From JAGOTP01 sp964582475 (GTDB lineage: Bacteria > Patescibacteriota > Patescibacteriia > 2-12-FULL-60-25), in the NCBI GenBank assembly GCA_964582475.1, contig CAZOQS010000006.1, forward strand, positions 1-56,023: a stretch of DNA of 56,023 nt, given 5' to 3'. This document shows positions 34,402 through 43,044 of the stretch, in pieces. The notes beneath the pieces are model-generated. The model did no database searches and was not told the DNA's origin. It saw nothing but the letters and a program-made list of their open reading frames with translations. Position 1 is the stretch's first letter. Every line of letters starts with the position of its first letter. Position numbers and translations under genes: made by a program.

Positions 34402-35748
34402 ATGAAATTCGGAGAACTTCTGCAGGGAACGGTGACACGCGTCGACGACAAGGGTCGCGGTGTCTTTGACTATACCCTCCAAGATGGCGGCGTTCGCCCT
34501 GTCGCGGTGCCGTTCACGGCCATCGGCGATACGATCGAGGCGCGCTTTGCCAAGCGTGAAACCGGCGTTTGGTACGCCCGACTCGAGCGCATTCTCGTCG
34601 CCTCCGAAGACCGCGTCGATGCTCCTTGTCCTCACGCTGGAAAGTGTGGCGGCTGTCTCTGGCAGCACATGAGCTACCCATCCCAGCTCATGCTCAAGCA
34701 AAACATGATCAACAAGGCCTTTGAAACGGCCGAACACACAGAACGCGTAGAACAGGTCGAACCCTCAACAGAAGTATTTTATTATCGCAATCGCATGGAC
34801 TATGCGTTCGGCTGGAAAGGTGAACTCGGTCTCAAGGAACACGGATCCTGGAATCGCTACCTCGATCTCGGAACCTGTCTCCTGCTCGACGAAGAAACAC
34901 CAAAGATTCTTGCGTTCTTCCATCGCTTCCGCGAGACATTCAAGCTTCTACCCTGGGATGCAAAGACACATGAAGGCTTGTTGCGTTACGTCGTCATTCG
35001 CTTAGGCAAAGAGACTGGTGAACGGATGATTATCCTCGTCGTGAAAGACGCCACACAAATCACTGCCCCGATGCGTGAGTTCTTGAAACAAGGGCTGCAC
35101 GAACAAGCAACAACGTTGCTCATTGGAGAAAACGCGCTCATTTCTGATTTGTCGTACGCACAAACCTTTGAAACACTCCTCGGAAACCCCATCCTGACGG
35201 AAGAAGTGAACGGCGTTCGCTACGCGATTCATCCCAACTCGTTTTTCCAAACGAACACACGCATGGCTGCCAAGCTCCAATCCACGGTTCTCGATTGGAT
35301 TCAGCCAAAGCCCGGTATGACGGTCCTTGATCTGTATTGTGGCCTCGGCTTCTTTGGCATCGCCTGCGCCAAGCGCGGAGCCACCGTCTTCGGACATGAA
35401 CTCGATGCTCACGCCATCGAGCTCGCCAAAGAGAACGCTACCAACAATGGAGTCGGTAACCTCTGTACCTTCACCGCCGGTCCCGCCGAAGACCAAACCT
35501 GGAAAGATATCGCCTGCGATGCCTTGATCCTCGACCCACCACGCGCCGGTCTCCATCCAAAAACCCTCGAAGCCGTGATGGCGAAGCTTCCAAAAACAAT
35601 CGTCTACGTTTCCTGTAACTATCACCGTCTCGTTCAAGATTTGAAGACATTAAAAACGGCGTACAACGTTGATCATCTCAAAGCGCTCGACCTCTTCCCC
35701 CAAACCCCCCACGTCGAAACGGTCGTGAGACTAAGTTTGAAGGATTAA
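34402..35748 (+). CDS. TrmA/RlmD-family RNA uracil-C5 methyltransferase
   Basis: The product is 448 residues. An N-terminal TRAM domain (about 1-65) is followed by an iron-sulfur cysteine cluster (Cys76, Cys82, Cys85 in CPHAGKCGGC) and a SAM domain with DLYCGLGFFGI, DPPRAGL and the nucleophile motif SCNY. The iron-sulfur cluster favours the 23S rRNA RlmD/RumA group over TrmA, but exact site specificity is inferred. The large inverted repeat lies immediately downstream. Confidence 0.93.
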   Translation: MKFGELLQGTVTRVDDKGRGVFDYTLQDGGVRPVAVPFTAIGDTIEARFAKRETGVWYARLERILVASEDRVDAPCPHAGKCGGCLWQHMSYPSQLMLKQNMINKAFETAEHTERVEQVEPSTEVFYYRNRMDYAFGWKGELGLKEHGSWNRYLDLGTCLLLDEETPKILAFFHRFRETFKLLPWDAKTHEGLLRYVVIRLGKETGERMIILVVKDATQITAPMREFLKQGLHEQATTLLIGENALISDLSYAQTFETLLGNPILTEEVNGVRYAIHPNSFFQTNTRMAAKLQSTVLDWIQPKPGMTVLDLYCGLGFFGIACAKRGATVFGHELDAHAIELAKENATNNGVGNLCTFTAGPAEDQTWKDIACDALILDPPRAGLHPKTLEAVMAKLPKTIVYVSCNYHRLVQDLKTLKTAYNVDHLKALDLFPQTPHVETVVRLSLKD

Positions 35749-35765
35749 GCAAATTTTACTTGTTA

Positions 35766-35928
35766 GGGGTGGAATGAGTTCTTAAAAAAGAGTGAGAACT
35801 GTCTGAGCCCAAATGAACGAAGTGAATGACGCAAACAATCCCCTTGCGCAGATCCGATGTAATGACTCTGCGCAAGGGATTCCTCCGCGCGAGTTTGCGA
35901 ACTCTTTTTTAAGAACTCATTCCACCCC
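35766..35928. repeat. 163-bp nested inverted repeat with perfect 28-bp arms
   Basis: Arms at 35766-35793 and 35901-35928 are exact reverse complements. Inside are a second pair at 35837-35852 and 35867-35881 (one bulge) and a third, CGCAAAC (35830-35836) with GTTTGCG (35893-35899). The outer T run could end transcription from either side. There is no ORF. It may be a cruciform, a MITE-like element or the template of a large folded RNA. Confidence 0.85.
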
Positions 35929-35970
35929 GCTCAATTCGCTTTTGTGGCTGTTTTAAGCTATCATCCCACC

Positions 35971-36864
35971 ATGCATTCCTCTCAAAAGACCACCTCCAAA
36001 AAGTCCGGTTTCGTCGTCCTCGCAGGTCGCTCAAATGTCGGAAAATCGACACTTTTGAATGCCTTGGTTGGCAGCAAAGTTGCAATCATGACCCCAAAGC
36101 CTCAAACCACGCGCCATCCGGTACGGGGCATGTTGAACGATCATCGTGGTCAAATCGTGTTTGTCGATACGCCAGGGGTCTTCTTAGGAAAAAAAGATGC
36201 GGTCTCGAAACGTTTGAACGAGTTCGTCAAAGAGCAACTGGAAGGCATCGAGGCGATAGTCTATGTGACCGATCCAACCCGTGCCCTCGGACCAGAAGAA
36301 ACGATGATTCAGGACTTGCTCAAACAAACAACCATTCCGATCATTCTGGCCGTGAACAAGTCTGATCTTCCAAGCTTACGCAAACCTTCACTCGACCTCA
36401 TGCGTGGGATTGATGTGGGACAGAAAATGACGATCGAATGTTCAGCGATTAAGGAGAAAGGCCTGGATGTCCTGAAAGACGCGCTCTTTGCTATTTTGCC
36501 AGAAGGCGAACCCTACTATCCGGAGTATCAACTTACGGATGCCGATCAGAAAACATGGGTAGCTGAATTAATTCGTGAAAAGATTTTCCTGCACCTCGAA
36601 GAAGAGTTGCCGTATGCCATCGCCGTAGTGGTCGAAGAAGATGAGCGTCAAGAAAATGGCGTTCGTCACATTGAAGCGACGATTCTCTCCAGTGAGGAGC
36701 GCTACAAAGGGATGATTATTGGATCCAAAGGCAGCATGTTGAAGAAAATCGGGAGCGCGGTCCGTGAAGAACTTGAGCTCGCTTCTGACCAACGCGTCTT
36801 CCTCGCGCTGACGGTAAAAGTCGATCCAAAGTGGCAGGTTCGGTTCGCGAGTCGTGGCAACTAG
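35971..36864 (+). CDS. era: GTPase Era
   Basis: The product is 297 residues. Era binds 16S rRNA and assists 30S assembly. The G domain has GRSNVGKS (about 19-26), DTPG and NKSD, and the KH RNA-binding domain has GMIIGSKGSMLKKIG near the C-terminus. The ATG at 35971 is chosen because a TATCAT box (35959-35964) lies 6 nt before it, consistent with a leaderless mRNA. Confidence 0.96.
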   Translation: MHSSQKTTSKKSGFVVLAGRSNVGKSTLLNALVGSKVAIMTPKPQTTRHPVRGMLNDHRGQIVFVDTPGVFLGKKDAVSKRLNEFVKEQLEGIEAIVYVTDPTRALGPEETMIQDLLKQTTIPIILAVNKSDLPSLRKPSLDLMRGIDVGQKMTIECSAIKEKGLDVLKDALFAILPEGEPYYPEYQLTDADQKTWVAELIREKIFLHLEEELPYAIAVVVEEDERQENGVRHIEATILSSEERYKGMIIGSKGSMLKKIGSAVREELELASDQRVFLALTVKVDPKWQVRFASRGN

Positions 36865-36899
36865 AGAAAAGAAGGCGGGGGCGCTATGCTAGGTCCACT

Positions 36900-37451
36900 A
36901 TGTCAGAACCTTCTCCCATCACGATCGATACCCCCCTTGAGCACTTTGAGCTAATCGAGGACGTGATCGCCCACATCCGTACCAAACTTCCTGCAGAATC
37001 TGGCCCTGGCTCGTGGAAAGCGGTCTGTGAGGATGTGCTTCACTGCCAACTTCCAGCGGTTGAGCCCATTCTCCTCCGAGAATTAGACGCCGCCCAGGGG
37101 AATACCGACGAACAAAGCAAAATTCGCGCCCTTTTGCGGGCGGTGAGTTGGTATCGTCATCCTCCAAAAAATGCAGAGGAGCTCGTGACAGAAATTCAAC
37201 ACCTGCACTCGACGCATCCTGGAACAGAAGACCATGCCGCCTTCGCGACGGTCGAGGAAGCGCTCAAAAACCAGTCCCAAGGCGCGGAAGCGCTGAAAGC
37301 GGCCGACGCCATCGACCAACTGTTTGCCCGCGCGCAAAACGACGACCACAAAGGGAGACTACGTCAGATTCGCGATCAAATTTACTATCAGCTGCTCTAC
37401 CCACACTGGTTTGAAGTCGTGAAACGCTGGGCTGCTGCACGCAGCGCCTAA
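36900..37451 (+). CDS. Helical hypothetical protein upstream of peroxiredoxin
   Basis: The product is 183 residues, predicted mostly helical, with a VSWYRHPPKNAEE segment and no membrane span. No family recognised. The ATG at 36900 follows a TATGCT box (36885-36890) by 9 nt and is preferred over the in-frame extension into era. It ends 2 nt before the peroxiredoxin gene, so it leads the oxidative-stress run. Confidence 0.8.
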   Translation: MSEPSPITIDTPLEHFELIEDVIAHIRTKLPAESGPGSWKAVCEDVLHCQLPAVEPILLRELDAAQGNTDEQSKIRALLRAVSWYRHPPKNAEELVTEIQHLHSTHPGTEDHAAFATVEEALKNQSQGAEALKAADAIDQLFARAQNDDHKGRLRQIRDQIYYQLLYPHWFEVVKRWAAARSA

Positions 37452-37453
37452 CT

Positions 37454-37915
37454 ATGGGCAAAGAACTTGTCGTAGGCGCGGCAGCACCGGACTTTACGTT
37501 AAGCGACCAGCAAGGCACAAAGTGGGCGTTGAAAGCGATCTTGGAGCAAGGGCCTGCGTTCTTGGTCTTTTACCCAGGAGACCTGACGCCCGGCTGCACC
37601 GTCCAGCTTTGTACCTTGCGAGATGACTGGAGCACCTTCCAGAAAAAACAGATTGGGGTATTTGGAGTAAACCCAGGGAGCCAGAAAGGGCACAAGCTGT
37701 TCGCGTCGCTGTATCACCTCCCCTTTCCCCTGTTGGTAGATGAGGATAAATCCGTCGCCAAGGCTTATGGCGTAGTTGGAAAACGATTGGTGTTTGAGTT
37801 CGTAAAACGGACGGTCATCGGGATCGACAAGAGTGGGATCATTCGCTATATCAAAGAAGGGATGCCAAAACCAGCCGAGCTCTTAAAAGAAGCTGCGAAA
37901 TGGCAGACCTCATAA
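37454..37915 (+). CDS. Bcp/PrxQ-type peroxiredoxin
   Basis: The product is 153 residues. It reduces hydroperoxides with thiols. The peroxidatic motif is PGDLTPGCTVQLC, with Cys48 and a second cysteine at Cys53, the spacing of atypical two-Cys BCP/PrxQ enzymes. It lies between the helical protein (2 nt away) and superoxide dismutase (10 nt). Confidence 0.92.
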   Translation: MGKELVVGAAAPDFTLSDQQGTKWALKAILEQGPAFLVFYPGDLTPGCTVQLCTLRDDWSTFQKKQIGVFGVNPGSQKGHKLFASLYHLPFPLLVDEDKSVAKAYGVVGKRLVFEFVKRTVIGIDKSGIIRYIKEGMPKPAELLKEAAKWQTS

Positions 37916-37925
37916 CCTATTTCCT

Positions 37926-38537
37926 ATGTCCAATGAAGTGAAACCGCTGAACTATACCGCCCTCGAAGGGATCTCCGAAAAGACCCTGACAGTGCACCAC
38001 GACAAGCTGTATGCTGGGTACGTTGCTAAAGCCAAAGAAATTGGCGAGAAACTGAGCGTCCTTTCACATGGAGGGGATGTTTCTAGTGCCAATCAGAGCT
38101 ATTCCGAACTTCGCGCCTTGAAAGATGGAGAAACATTTGCCGTGAACGGAATTTACTTGCATGAGTGGTACTTCGACACCTTGGGTGGAAACGGCCAAGC
38201 CGCTGGTCCACTCGTCGAAAAGATCACAGAACAGTACGGTTCATTTGAGAACTTTACGACCTATTTCTCCGCAAATGGCATGGCTGCACGTGGTTGGGTC
38301 GTTCTGTGCTGGGATTTCCAGCAGCAGGCGCTTCGTATCTACAACGCAGATGCTCACAATCAGGGTGGAGTCTGGGGCTGTATGCCAGTTCTCGTCCTCG
38401 ACGTCTACGAACACGCCTACTTCATTGACTTCGGTTCCGATCGCAAAGCCTACATCGCTCAGTGGTGGAAGAACCTAAACTGGGATAAGGCAAACGCGCT
38501 CTACACTCAGGTCTTGGCGATGTCGCAAGCAAAATAA
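37926..38537 (+). CDS. Iron/manganese superoxide dismutase
   Basis: The product is 203 residues, typical family length. It converts superoxide to oxygen and peroxide. The metal ligands can be placed at His24 (TVHHDK), His in NGIYLHEWYF, and Asp and His in LDVYEHAYFIDF. It belongs to the subgroup with an LHEWYF second-ligand region. Fe versus Mn cannot be told. It works with the two flanking peroxiredoxins. Confidence 0.93.
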   Translation: MSNEVKPLNYTALEGISEKTLTVHHDKLYAGYVAKAKEIGEKLSVLSHGGDVSSANQSYSELRALKDGETFAVNGIYLHEWYFDTLGGNGQAAGPLVEKITEQYGSFENFTTYFSANGMAARGWVVLCWDFQQQALRIYNADAHNQGGVWGCMPVLVLDVYEHAYFIDFGSDRKAYIAQWWKNLNWDKANALYTQVLAMSQAK

Positions 38538-38559
38538 TTCGTTATTTATCTCATCTCCT

Positions 38560-39090
38560 ATGATCCAAGTTGGAGCAAAGGCCCCTGTTTTTTCAAATAT
38601 CACAACGTACCAAGCCGGAAAGAGCGACTTCACCAAGGTGAGCTTGTCAGATTACAAGGGTAAGTGGCTGGTTTTCTTCTTCTATCCACGTGATTTCACC
38701 TTCATCTGCCCAACAGAATTGAAGGGATTCTCCCAGCACGCAGAAGAGTTCAAGAAGTTGAACTGCGAAGTCCTTGCTGCTTCCACCGACTCAGAATGGA
38801 GCCACAAAGCTTGGTTCGAACGCGACTTAGCAGACGTGAAGTACCCAATCTTGGCCGACACCACCCACAGCGTCTCTCGTGACTACCAAGTCTTCAACGA
38901 GATCGACGGTCTCGCCGAACGCGGCCTCTTCATCATCGATCCAGAAGGAGTCATTAAGTACTCGTTGATCAGCTCAGGCTCGGTAGGACGCTCGGTGAAG
39001 GAAGTCTTGCGCGTTGTGCAGGCGCTTCAGAGTGGAGACCTTTGTCCGATGGAATGGACGCCGGGTGCGCAGACGTTGGGGCGAGCTTAG
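38560..39090 (+). CDS. AhpC/Prx1-type two-Cys peroxiredoxin
   Basis: The product is 176 residues. Peroxidatic Cys50 lies in FYPRDFTFICPTE and the resolving cysteine in DLCPMEW near the C-terminus. It is the third gene of a superoxide/peroxide run. No AhpF is nearby, so thioredoxin- or glutaredoxin-type reductants are likely. A GCGAGC/GCTCGC mini-hairpin overlaps the stop codon, and the main terminator is at 39154. Confidence 0.94.
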   Translation: MIQVGAKAPVFSNITTYQAGKSDFTKVSLSDYKGKWLVFFFYPRDFTFICPTELKGFSQHAEEFKKLNCEVLAASTDSEWSHKAWFERDLADVKYPILADTTHSVSRDYQVFNEIDGLAERGLFIIDPEGVIKYSLISSGSVGRSVKEVLRVVQALQSGDLCPMEWTPGAQTLGRA

Positions 39091-39153
39091 CTCGCTTCCC
39101 TCCTGAATAAGCGATCGAAGCTGAGCTTCGAAATCCTTATAAACGGTGTAAAC

Positions 39154-39183
39154 AAAAACATCGAGCATACGCTCGATGTTTTT
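39154..39183. terminator. Bidirectional terminator between ahpC-like gene and receiver operon
   Basis: A perfect 13-bp stem, AAAAACATCGAGC (39154-39166) and GCTCGATGTTTTT (39171-39183), with an ATAC loop. It can end both the plus-strand stress run and the minus-strand receiver operon. Confidence 0.88.
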
Positions 39184-39313
39184 GATCTCTCGGAGATTCG
39201 ATCCTGAGATCAAATCATCAATCGAGGTGAGAGGGGTTGCGAGTATTTCACGCGCGCCGTCCCAGTCCTCTGGCTGTTGGAGTTTTTCAGTCAGGAGGGA
39301 AGGAGCGAAATGA

Positions 39314-39757
39314 TCAGGGGGCAAGGAGGCGTTCGAGCATCTCCGCCCAGTTCTTGACCCCCTCGGTCATGGGAGCGTGCATGATCAGCACCCTGGCCCC
39401 ATTGACGCTGAGCGGAGGGCCGATGAACCAATCGACCGCGGCGGACAGCGGATGGTCATGGTGGTTGGTGTCCGTCGCCAACACCATCTGCTTCACGTAC
39501 CTCGACAGGTCGAGGACGAGCGGGAACCCGATCCCCGTCTCGACCCCGAAGTACTTCTCTCGGGCCGCTGTTCCGAGTGTCGCACCTTCGGCGGGCATCA
39601 GCAGGTCCAGGAGGACGGCATCGAAGACGTGGCGCTTGGCAAGCGCTCGAGCCTCGGTGTAGTCGCTCGTCAGGATCACCTCATGACCCAATGCCTCGAG
39701 CTGCGCTCTAGCTGCTCGCCTGTGCCGGAGCGTATCATCGACGACAAGAATTTTCAT
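39314..39757 (-). CDS. GC-rich stand-alone receiver-domain protein with His-rich motif
   Basis: The product is 147 residues. The first half is a receiver: acidic pair Asp7-Asp8 (VVDD) and phosphoacceptor Asp51 in LLDLLMP. After the LMP the sequence departs from ordinary receivers, with an insertion and the motif ATDTNHHDHPLSAAVD in the place of the switch strand; the Thr and following His cluster could bind metal. There is no output domain. It overlaps its upstream partner by 4 nt (ATGA). Codon use is GC-rich. No histidine kinase is in the window. Confidence 0.85.
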   Translation of the reverse strand: MKILVVDDTLRHRRAARAQLEALGHEVILTSDYTEARALAKRHVFDAVLLDLLMPAEGATLGTAAREKYFGVETGIGFPLVLDLSRYVKQMVLATDTNHHDHPLSAAVDWFIGPPLSVNGARVLIMHAPMTEGVKNWAEMLERLLAP

Positions 39758-40173
39758 CCCACCTTCTCCTTTTCTGCCAGCTCCGTGATCTTGCGCTGCA
39801 CCACGAAGACATAGTTCTCCTCTCCGTCCCTGTCAACGATCGGACCGGCGGTCACACGCCCGGAGTTGCGAGCGGCAAAAGCCTGCGCCTCGGCACGATT
39901 CGCCATTCCGAGGATAGCGCCGCAGAAGGCGAGCAGGACGTGGGTGCGCTCCGTCTCCTTGAGCACGTGAAGCGCGTCCTCGAGCGTGTCAACCAGCGCG
40001 ACATCCGCCTCGACGCCGTGCTCATCGACGAGTTCGACGAGCTGCGAGCCCTGAGCCCCCTTCACCCCCTTCTCCACGATGAGCTTCATCACGGTGAAGA
40101 GCGGATTCTCCCCGCCATCTCGACCTCCTTCGGTTTGAGTCCTTCGGAACAAAACGTGTGCAGTCACCATCAT
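39754..40173 (-). CDS. GC-rich partner of the receiver protein
   Basis: The product is 139 residues. The middle (VEADVALVDTLEDALHVL then HVLLAFCGAIL) has the strand-helix rhythm of a receiver fold but lacks the phospho-Asp, so at most it is a degenerate receiver; I do not assign it a function. The ATG at 40173 is chosen because GAAGGGAAGG lies directly upstream; the longer frame has no such site. It is the first gene of the two-gene cassette, driven by the promoter with palindromic operator at 40259-40296. Confidence 0.75.
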   Translation of the reverse strand: MMVTAHVLFRRTQTEGGRDGGENPLFTVMKLIVEKGVKGAQGSQLVELVDEHGVEADVALVDTLEDALHVLKETERTHVLLAFCGAILGMANRAEAQAFAARNSGRVTAGPIVDRDGEENYVFVVQRKITELAEKEKVG

Positions 40174-40258
40174 AGCCTTCCCTTCTCCTGGATAGCCCAG
40201 GCTTCGCTCCAATGCTTGCTGCAGCGAAGAACTGGTTTATACAGAAAATCTAACAAAT

Positions 40259-40296
40259 GAACTATAAAATATAGTTCTAAATGACCATTTTGTCAA
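40259..40296 (-). promoter_or_regulatory. Promoter with palindromic operator of receiver cassette
   Basis: On the minus strand TTGACA (40296-40291) and TATATT (40273-40268) are 17 nt apart, and the -35 continues AAAT. A perfect 19-nt palindrome, GAACTATA-AAA-TATAGTTC (40259-40277), covers the -10, as expected for repressor binding. The leader is about 85 nt. Confidence 0.78.
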
Positions 40297-40307
40297 TTAA
40301 CTATTAC

Positions 40308-40334
40308 AAAAAAGAGCCTTTTCTGGCTCTTTTT
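40308..40334 (-). terminator. Terminator of glutaredoxin gene
   Basis: AAAAAAGAGCC (40308-40318) pairs with GGCTCTTTTT (40325-40334) around a 6-nt loop, downstream of the minus-strand glutaredoxin gene; it also separates the receiver cassette from that operon. Confidence 0.85.
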
Positions 40335-40349
40335 GTTCTTGCCACTTTT

Positions 40350-40628
40350 TTACGCCGCCATCGCCATCGGCTGATTCGCACCCGCCTTCTTCTTCAAGCG
40401 AGCATTAATCGTTTCTTCAAGAGCTGCCTTGTTCCAGCCGACGATGATTTTGCTGTCGATGTCAACGACAGGCACCCCCATCTGACCAGAGAGTTTTACC
40501 ATCTCTTGAACGGCATGATGATCAGAAGTCACGTCGATTTCTTCGAACGCGAGGCTCTTTTCCTTCAGGAAATCTTTAACCAAACGGCAGTAGGGGCAGG
40601 TTGGGGTGGTGTAGAGTCGGATCGTCAT
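40350..40628 (-). CDS. Glutaredoxin-like protein
   Basis: The product is 92 residues with a glutaredoxin/NrdH fold and active site TPTCPYC (Cys11, Cys14), cis-proline GVPVVDI, and a Lys/Ala-rich tail. It could reduce the peroxiredoxins or ribonucleotide reductase. The ATG at 40628 begins the fold; a TATACT box lies 27 nt upstream, so it may have its own promoter after pepA. Confidence 0.9.
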   Translation of the reverse strand: MTIRLYTTPTCPYCRLVKDFLKEKSLAFEEIDVTSDHHAVQEMVKLSGQMGVPVVDIDSKIIVGWNKAALEETINARLKKKAGANQPMAMAA

Positions 40629-40678
40629 AAGAAGGAGCAAGCGTAATACTTGTCCAGAGTATACCACACCCGAATCCC

Positions 40679-42193
40679 CTAGCGACTCTGGAGCTGTAGA
40701 TATCTTATCAACGTCCGTACTCCCCAACCGGTTCCGCCATACGGGACATCCGGGCGAGACTCACGTTCCATGAAGGCAGGACCAGCGATATCAAGGTGCG
40801 CCCAGGCCTGTGAGTCAGCCACAAACGCTTGAAGGAAGAGAGCGGCCGTAATGCATCCAGCTGCTTTCCCCCCAATATTTTTCAAGTCCGCGACCTTCGA
40901 TTTGATTAGCTGACGATAGGGGGCGAAGAGCGGCAACCGACAGACGACCTCTCCCACATCGGCACTCGCACGCTCGAGTCCCTGGGCCAACTTCTCGTTA
41001 TTCGCAAATAATGCTGTGATCTCTTCTCCAACAGCGACCACCGCAGCCCCCGTCAACGTAGCGAGATCGATAATCTCATCCGCTTTCACATGCTCAGCCG
41101 CGTAGGCGAGCGCATCAGCCAAGGTGAGGCGTCCTTCGGCGTCGGTATTCAGGACTTCGATCGTCTTCCCATTCATGGCTTTCACCACGTCTCCTGGACG
41201 ATACGCAGTACCAGATGGCATGTTCTCGACGGCGATAAAAATACCGTGCACTTCAATTTGCGGAGCAATCTCGGGAAGCGCCTGAAAGAGTCCGATCACC
41301 GCGGCCGCACCACCCATATCGCACTTCATCGTCATCATGCCATCGGCGGGCTTGAGCGACAGACCACCTGAATCAAACGTCACCGCTTTTCCAATCACGC
41401 AGATCTTTTTCTTCGCTTTGCCTTTCGGGCGATAGCTCAAATGCACGAGCTGTGGTTCATGGATCGAGCCCTTCGCAACCGCAAGCGCCGCTCCCATTCC
41501 AAGCGCTTCCATCGCCGTGCGATTCAGAACGTTCACCGTTAGGCGCGGATCACGCGCTGCAATCCGCTCAGCCACACCCGCCATATCTGCCGGTCCCATG
41601 TCAGAGGAAGGGGTGTTCACCAAGTCACGCGCCAAATGCACACCAAGGACAATCGCTTCAGCCTGTGTGAGCGAAAGACGCACCGCTCGTTCTTCCGTCG
41701 CGGGAATCTCCGCGAAACAGATATCACTTATGTGGGACTTCTCGTGCTTAGCTGGCTCTGGACGATAGGAATGAAAACGATAGCTCGCGAGCCAAGCGCC
41801 TTCCGCTGATGCACTGATCATTCGAGCAAGCGCCTCCCCTTTTGGCCGGCGCATTCCCATTTCCGAGACGACGAGCGATGTAAACTGTTCTTTGTCCGCC
41901 ACCTTCACCACACGCGCCAGCGTTTCACGCCATCCGTCGACGGTGAGAGACGTTCCAACCCCAACGAGTAAAACAGCTCGATAGGCCCCTGCCGTCGACA
42001 ACAAGGGTAAGAGCACTGTCTGACCCTTCTGGCCTTCAAACCCTCGTCCCTGAACATACGCGAGCAGAGACAGCCCGAGCTCCTTCTCGAGGATTGTCAC
42101 CGTTTTAATCACCGCTTCATCTTTCGCTACGAACACCACCAACAGATCTGCTTCAAGGGTAGACCAGGGCAAGCGCGATGTTCGAATACGCAT
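40679..42193 (-). CDS. pepA: Leucyl aminopeptidase (M17)
   Basis: The product is 504 residues. It removes N-terminal residues from peptides using two metal ions. The M17 signature NTDAEGRLTLADAL is intact, as are the metal-binding GKAVTFDSGGLSLK and the DMGGAAAV region. The N-terminal 170 residues are the less conserved domain. The ATG at 42193 is used, since the longer frame starts at GTG. It starts 11 nt after the HAD gene's stop. Confidence 0.95.
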   Translation of the reverse strand: MRIRTSRLPWSTLEADLLVVFVAKDEAVIKTVTILEKELGLSLLAYVQGRGFEGQKGQTVLLPLLSTAGAYRAVLLVGVGTSLTVDGWRETLARVVKVADKEQFTSLVVSEMGMRRPKGEALARMISASAEGAWLASYRFHSYRPEPAKHEKSHISDICFAEIPATEERAVRLSLTQAEAIVLGVHLARDLVNTPSSDMGPADMAGVAERIAARDPRLTVNVLNRTAMEALGMGAALAVAKGSIHEPQLVHLSYRPKGKAKKKICVIGKAVTFDSGGLSLKPADGMMTMKCDMGGAAAVIGLFQALPEIAPQIEVHGIFIAVENMPSGTAYRPGDVVKAMNGKTIEVLNTDAEGRLTLADALAYAAEHVKADEIIDLATLTGAAVVAVGEEITALFANNEKLAQGLERASADVGEVVCRLPLFAPYRQLIKSKVADLKNIGGKAAGCITAALFLQAFVADSQAWAHLDIAGPAFMERESRPDVPYGGTGWGVRTLIRYLQLQSR

Positions 42194-42204
42194 AGACCCC
42201 CATC

Positions 42205-43044
42205 TCACCCGGTCGGAGGCAATTGATCAAGAGCGCGTAAACGGAGCGTCAATGGCTCAGCCACATCTTTTGGAAGCACATCCGTCCAAGAAACTTCCCG
42301 AAATAAGAAGGCATCCGCTCGCTTTCCTAAATCTTCTGGATTGGTGCGATACGCCGTCACGACATTTTTGCGTTCCCAGACAACCGGCGTTCCCGTTTGC
42401 CGCGTTTTCATGTGGAGCGACTGTTCCGGGTTGAAGGCGATCGGATATTCTACCTGCTTTAACATCATCCAATCACTGAGCGAATCGCCCAGAGCGATTG
42501 ATCCATCACGCAACGCCCCCTGTTGGAGCAGACGATTCACGATCGCTTCTTTTTCCGTTTCAATCTTCTTCGCTTTTGATTGATCCCGCGCATACACACG
42601 TCGCTGATCGACGAGATAATCCGTTCCAAACCATTCATCAAACTTCCACTCCTTCGCAAGTTCTTGAACCATCGCTTTGGGTGAACCTCCGATCGCAATC
42701 AACCGATATTTCTGCTCTTTCAAAACAGCGATCAACTCACGGCTAAAAATATACGAGCGACTTTTTTGTTTGCGGAGGACTTCGTGAACAGCGAGCGTAA
42801 GTTCGCTGTCGGTCAGCCCCATGATCGCCCGCCCTTCCCAGTCGTGGATGAAATGTGAGAGGTACGTATCATCATTTAATGACCGCTCTTCCCAGGCTCG
42901 GCGTTGCGCCTGCGACTCAGAAAAGTTTGCTGGGAGGGCGCGCTGAAAGCGCATCAATTGTTCAATCAAGTCAATATACAAAGACCATCGATAGAGGGTT
43001 CCATCGAGGTCAATAAAGGCAAGGCGTGAAGGCTCAGAAGACAT
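42205..43044 (-). CDS. HAD-superfamily phosphatase (SerB-like)
   Basis: The product is 279 residues. The HAD nucleophile motif is IDLDGT (Asp12, Asp14), motif II lies in IAIGGS, and motif III is IALGDSLSDWMM. The cap is helical (HAD-IB subtype, as in phosphoserine phosphatase). Substrate unknown. Its start overlaps the VKOR stop (TAATG). Confidence 0.88.
   Translation of the reverse strand: MSSEPSRLAFIDLDGTLYRWSLYIDLIEQLMRFQRALPANFSESQAQRRAWEERSLNDDTYLSHFIHDWEGRAIMGLTDSELTLAVHEVLRKQKSRSYIFSRELIAVLKEQKYRLIAIGGSPKAMVQELAKEWKFDEWFGTDYLVDQRRVYARDQSKAKKIETEKEAIVNRLLQQGALRDGSIALGDSLSDWMMLKQVEYPIAFNPEQSLHMKTRQTGTPVVWERKNVVTAYRTNPEDLGKRADAFLFREVSWTDVLPKDVAEPLTLRLRALDQLPPTG

Noticed and set aside
38974..39324. 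Minus-strand frame of 116 codons after the receiver gene
   Set aside because: It overlaps the ahpC-like gene antisense by 117 nt and contains the strong terminator hairpin at 39154-39183. The first 75 codons look plausible, so a short remnant cannot be excluded, but support is too weak to list it.
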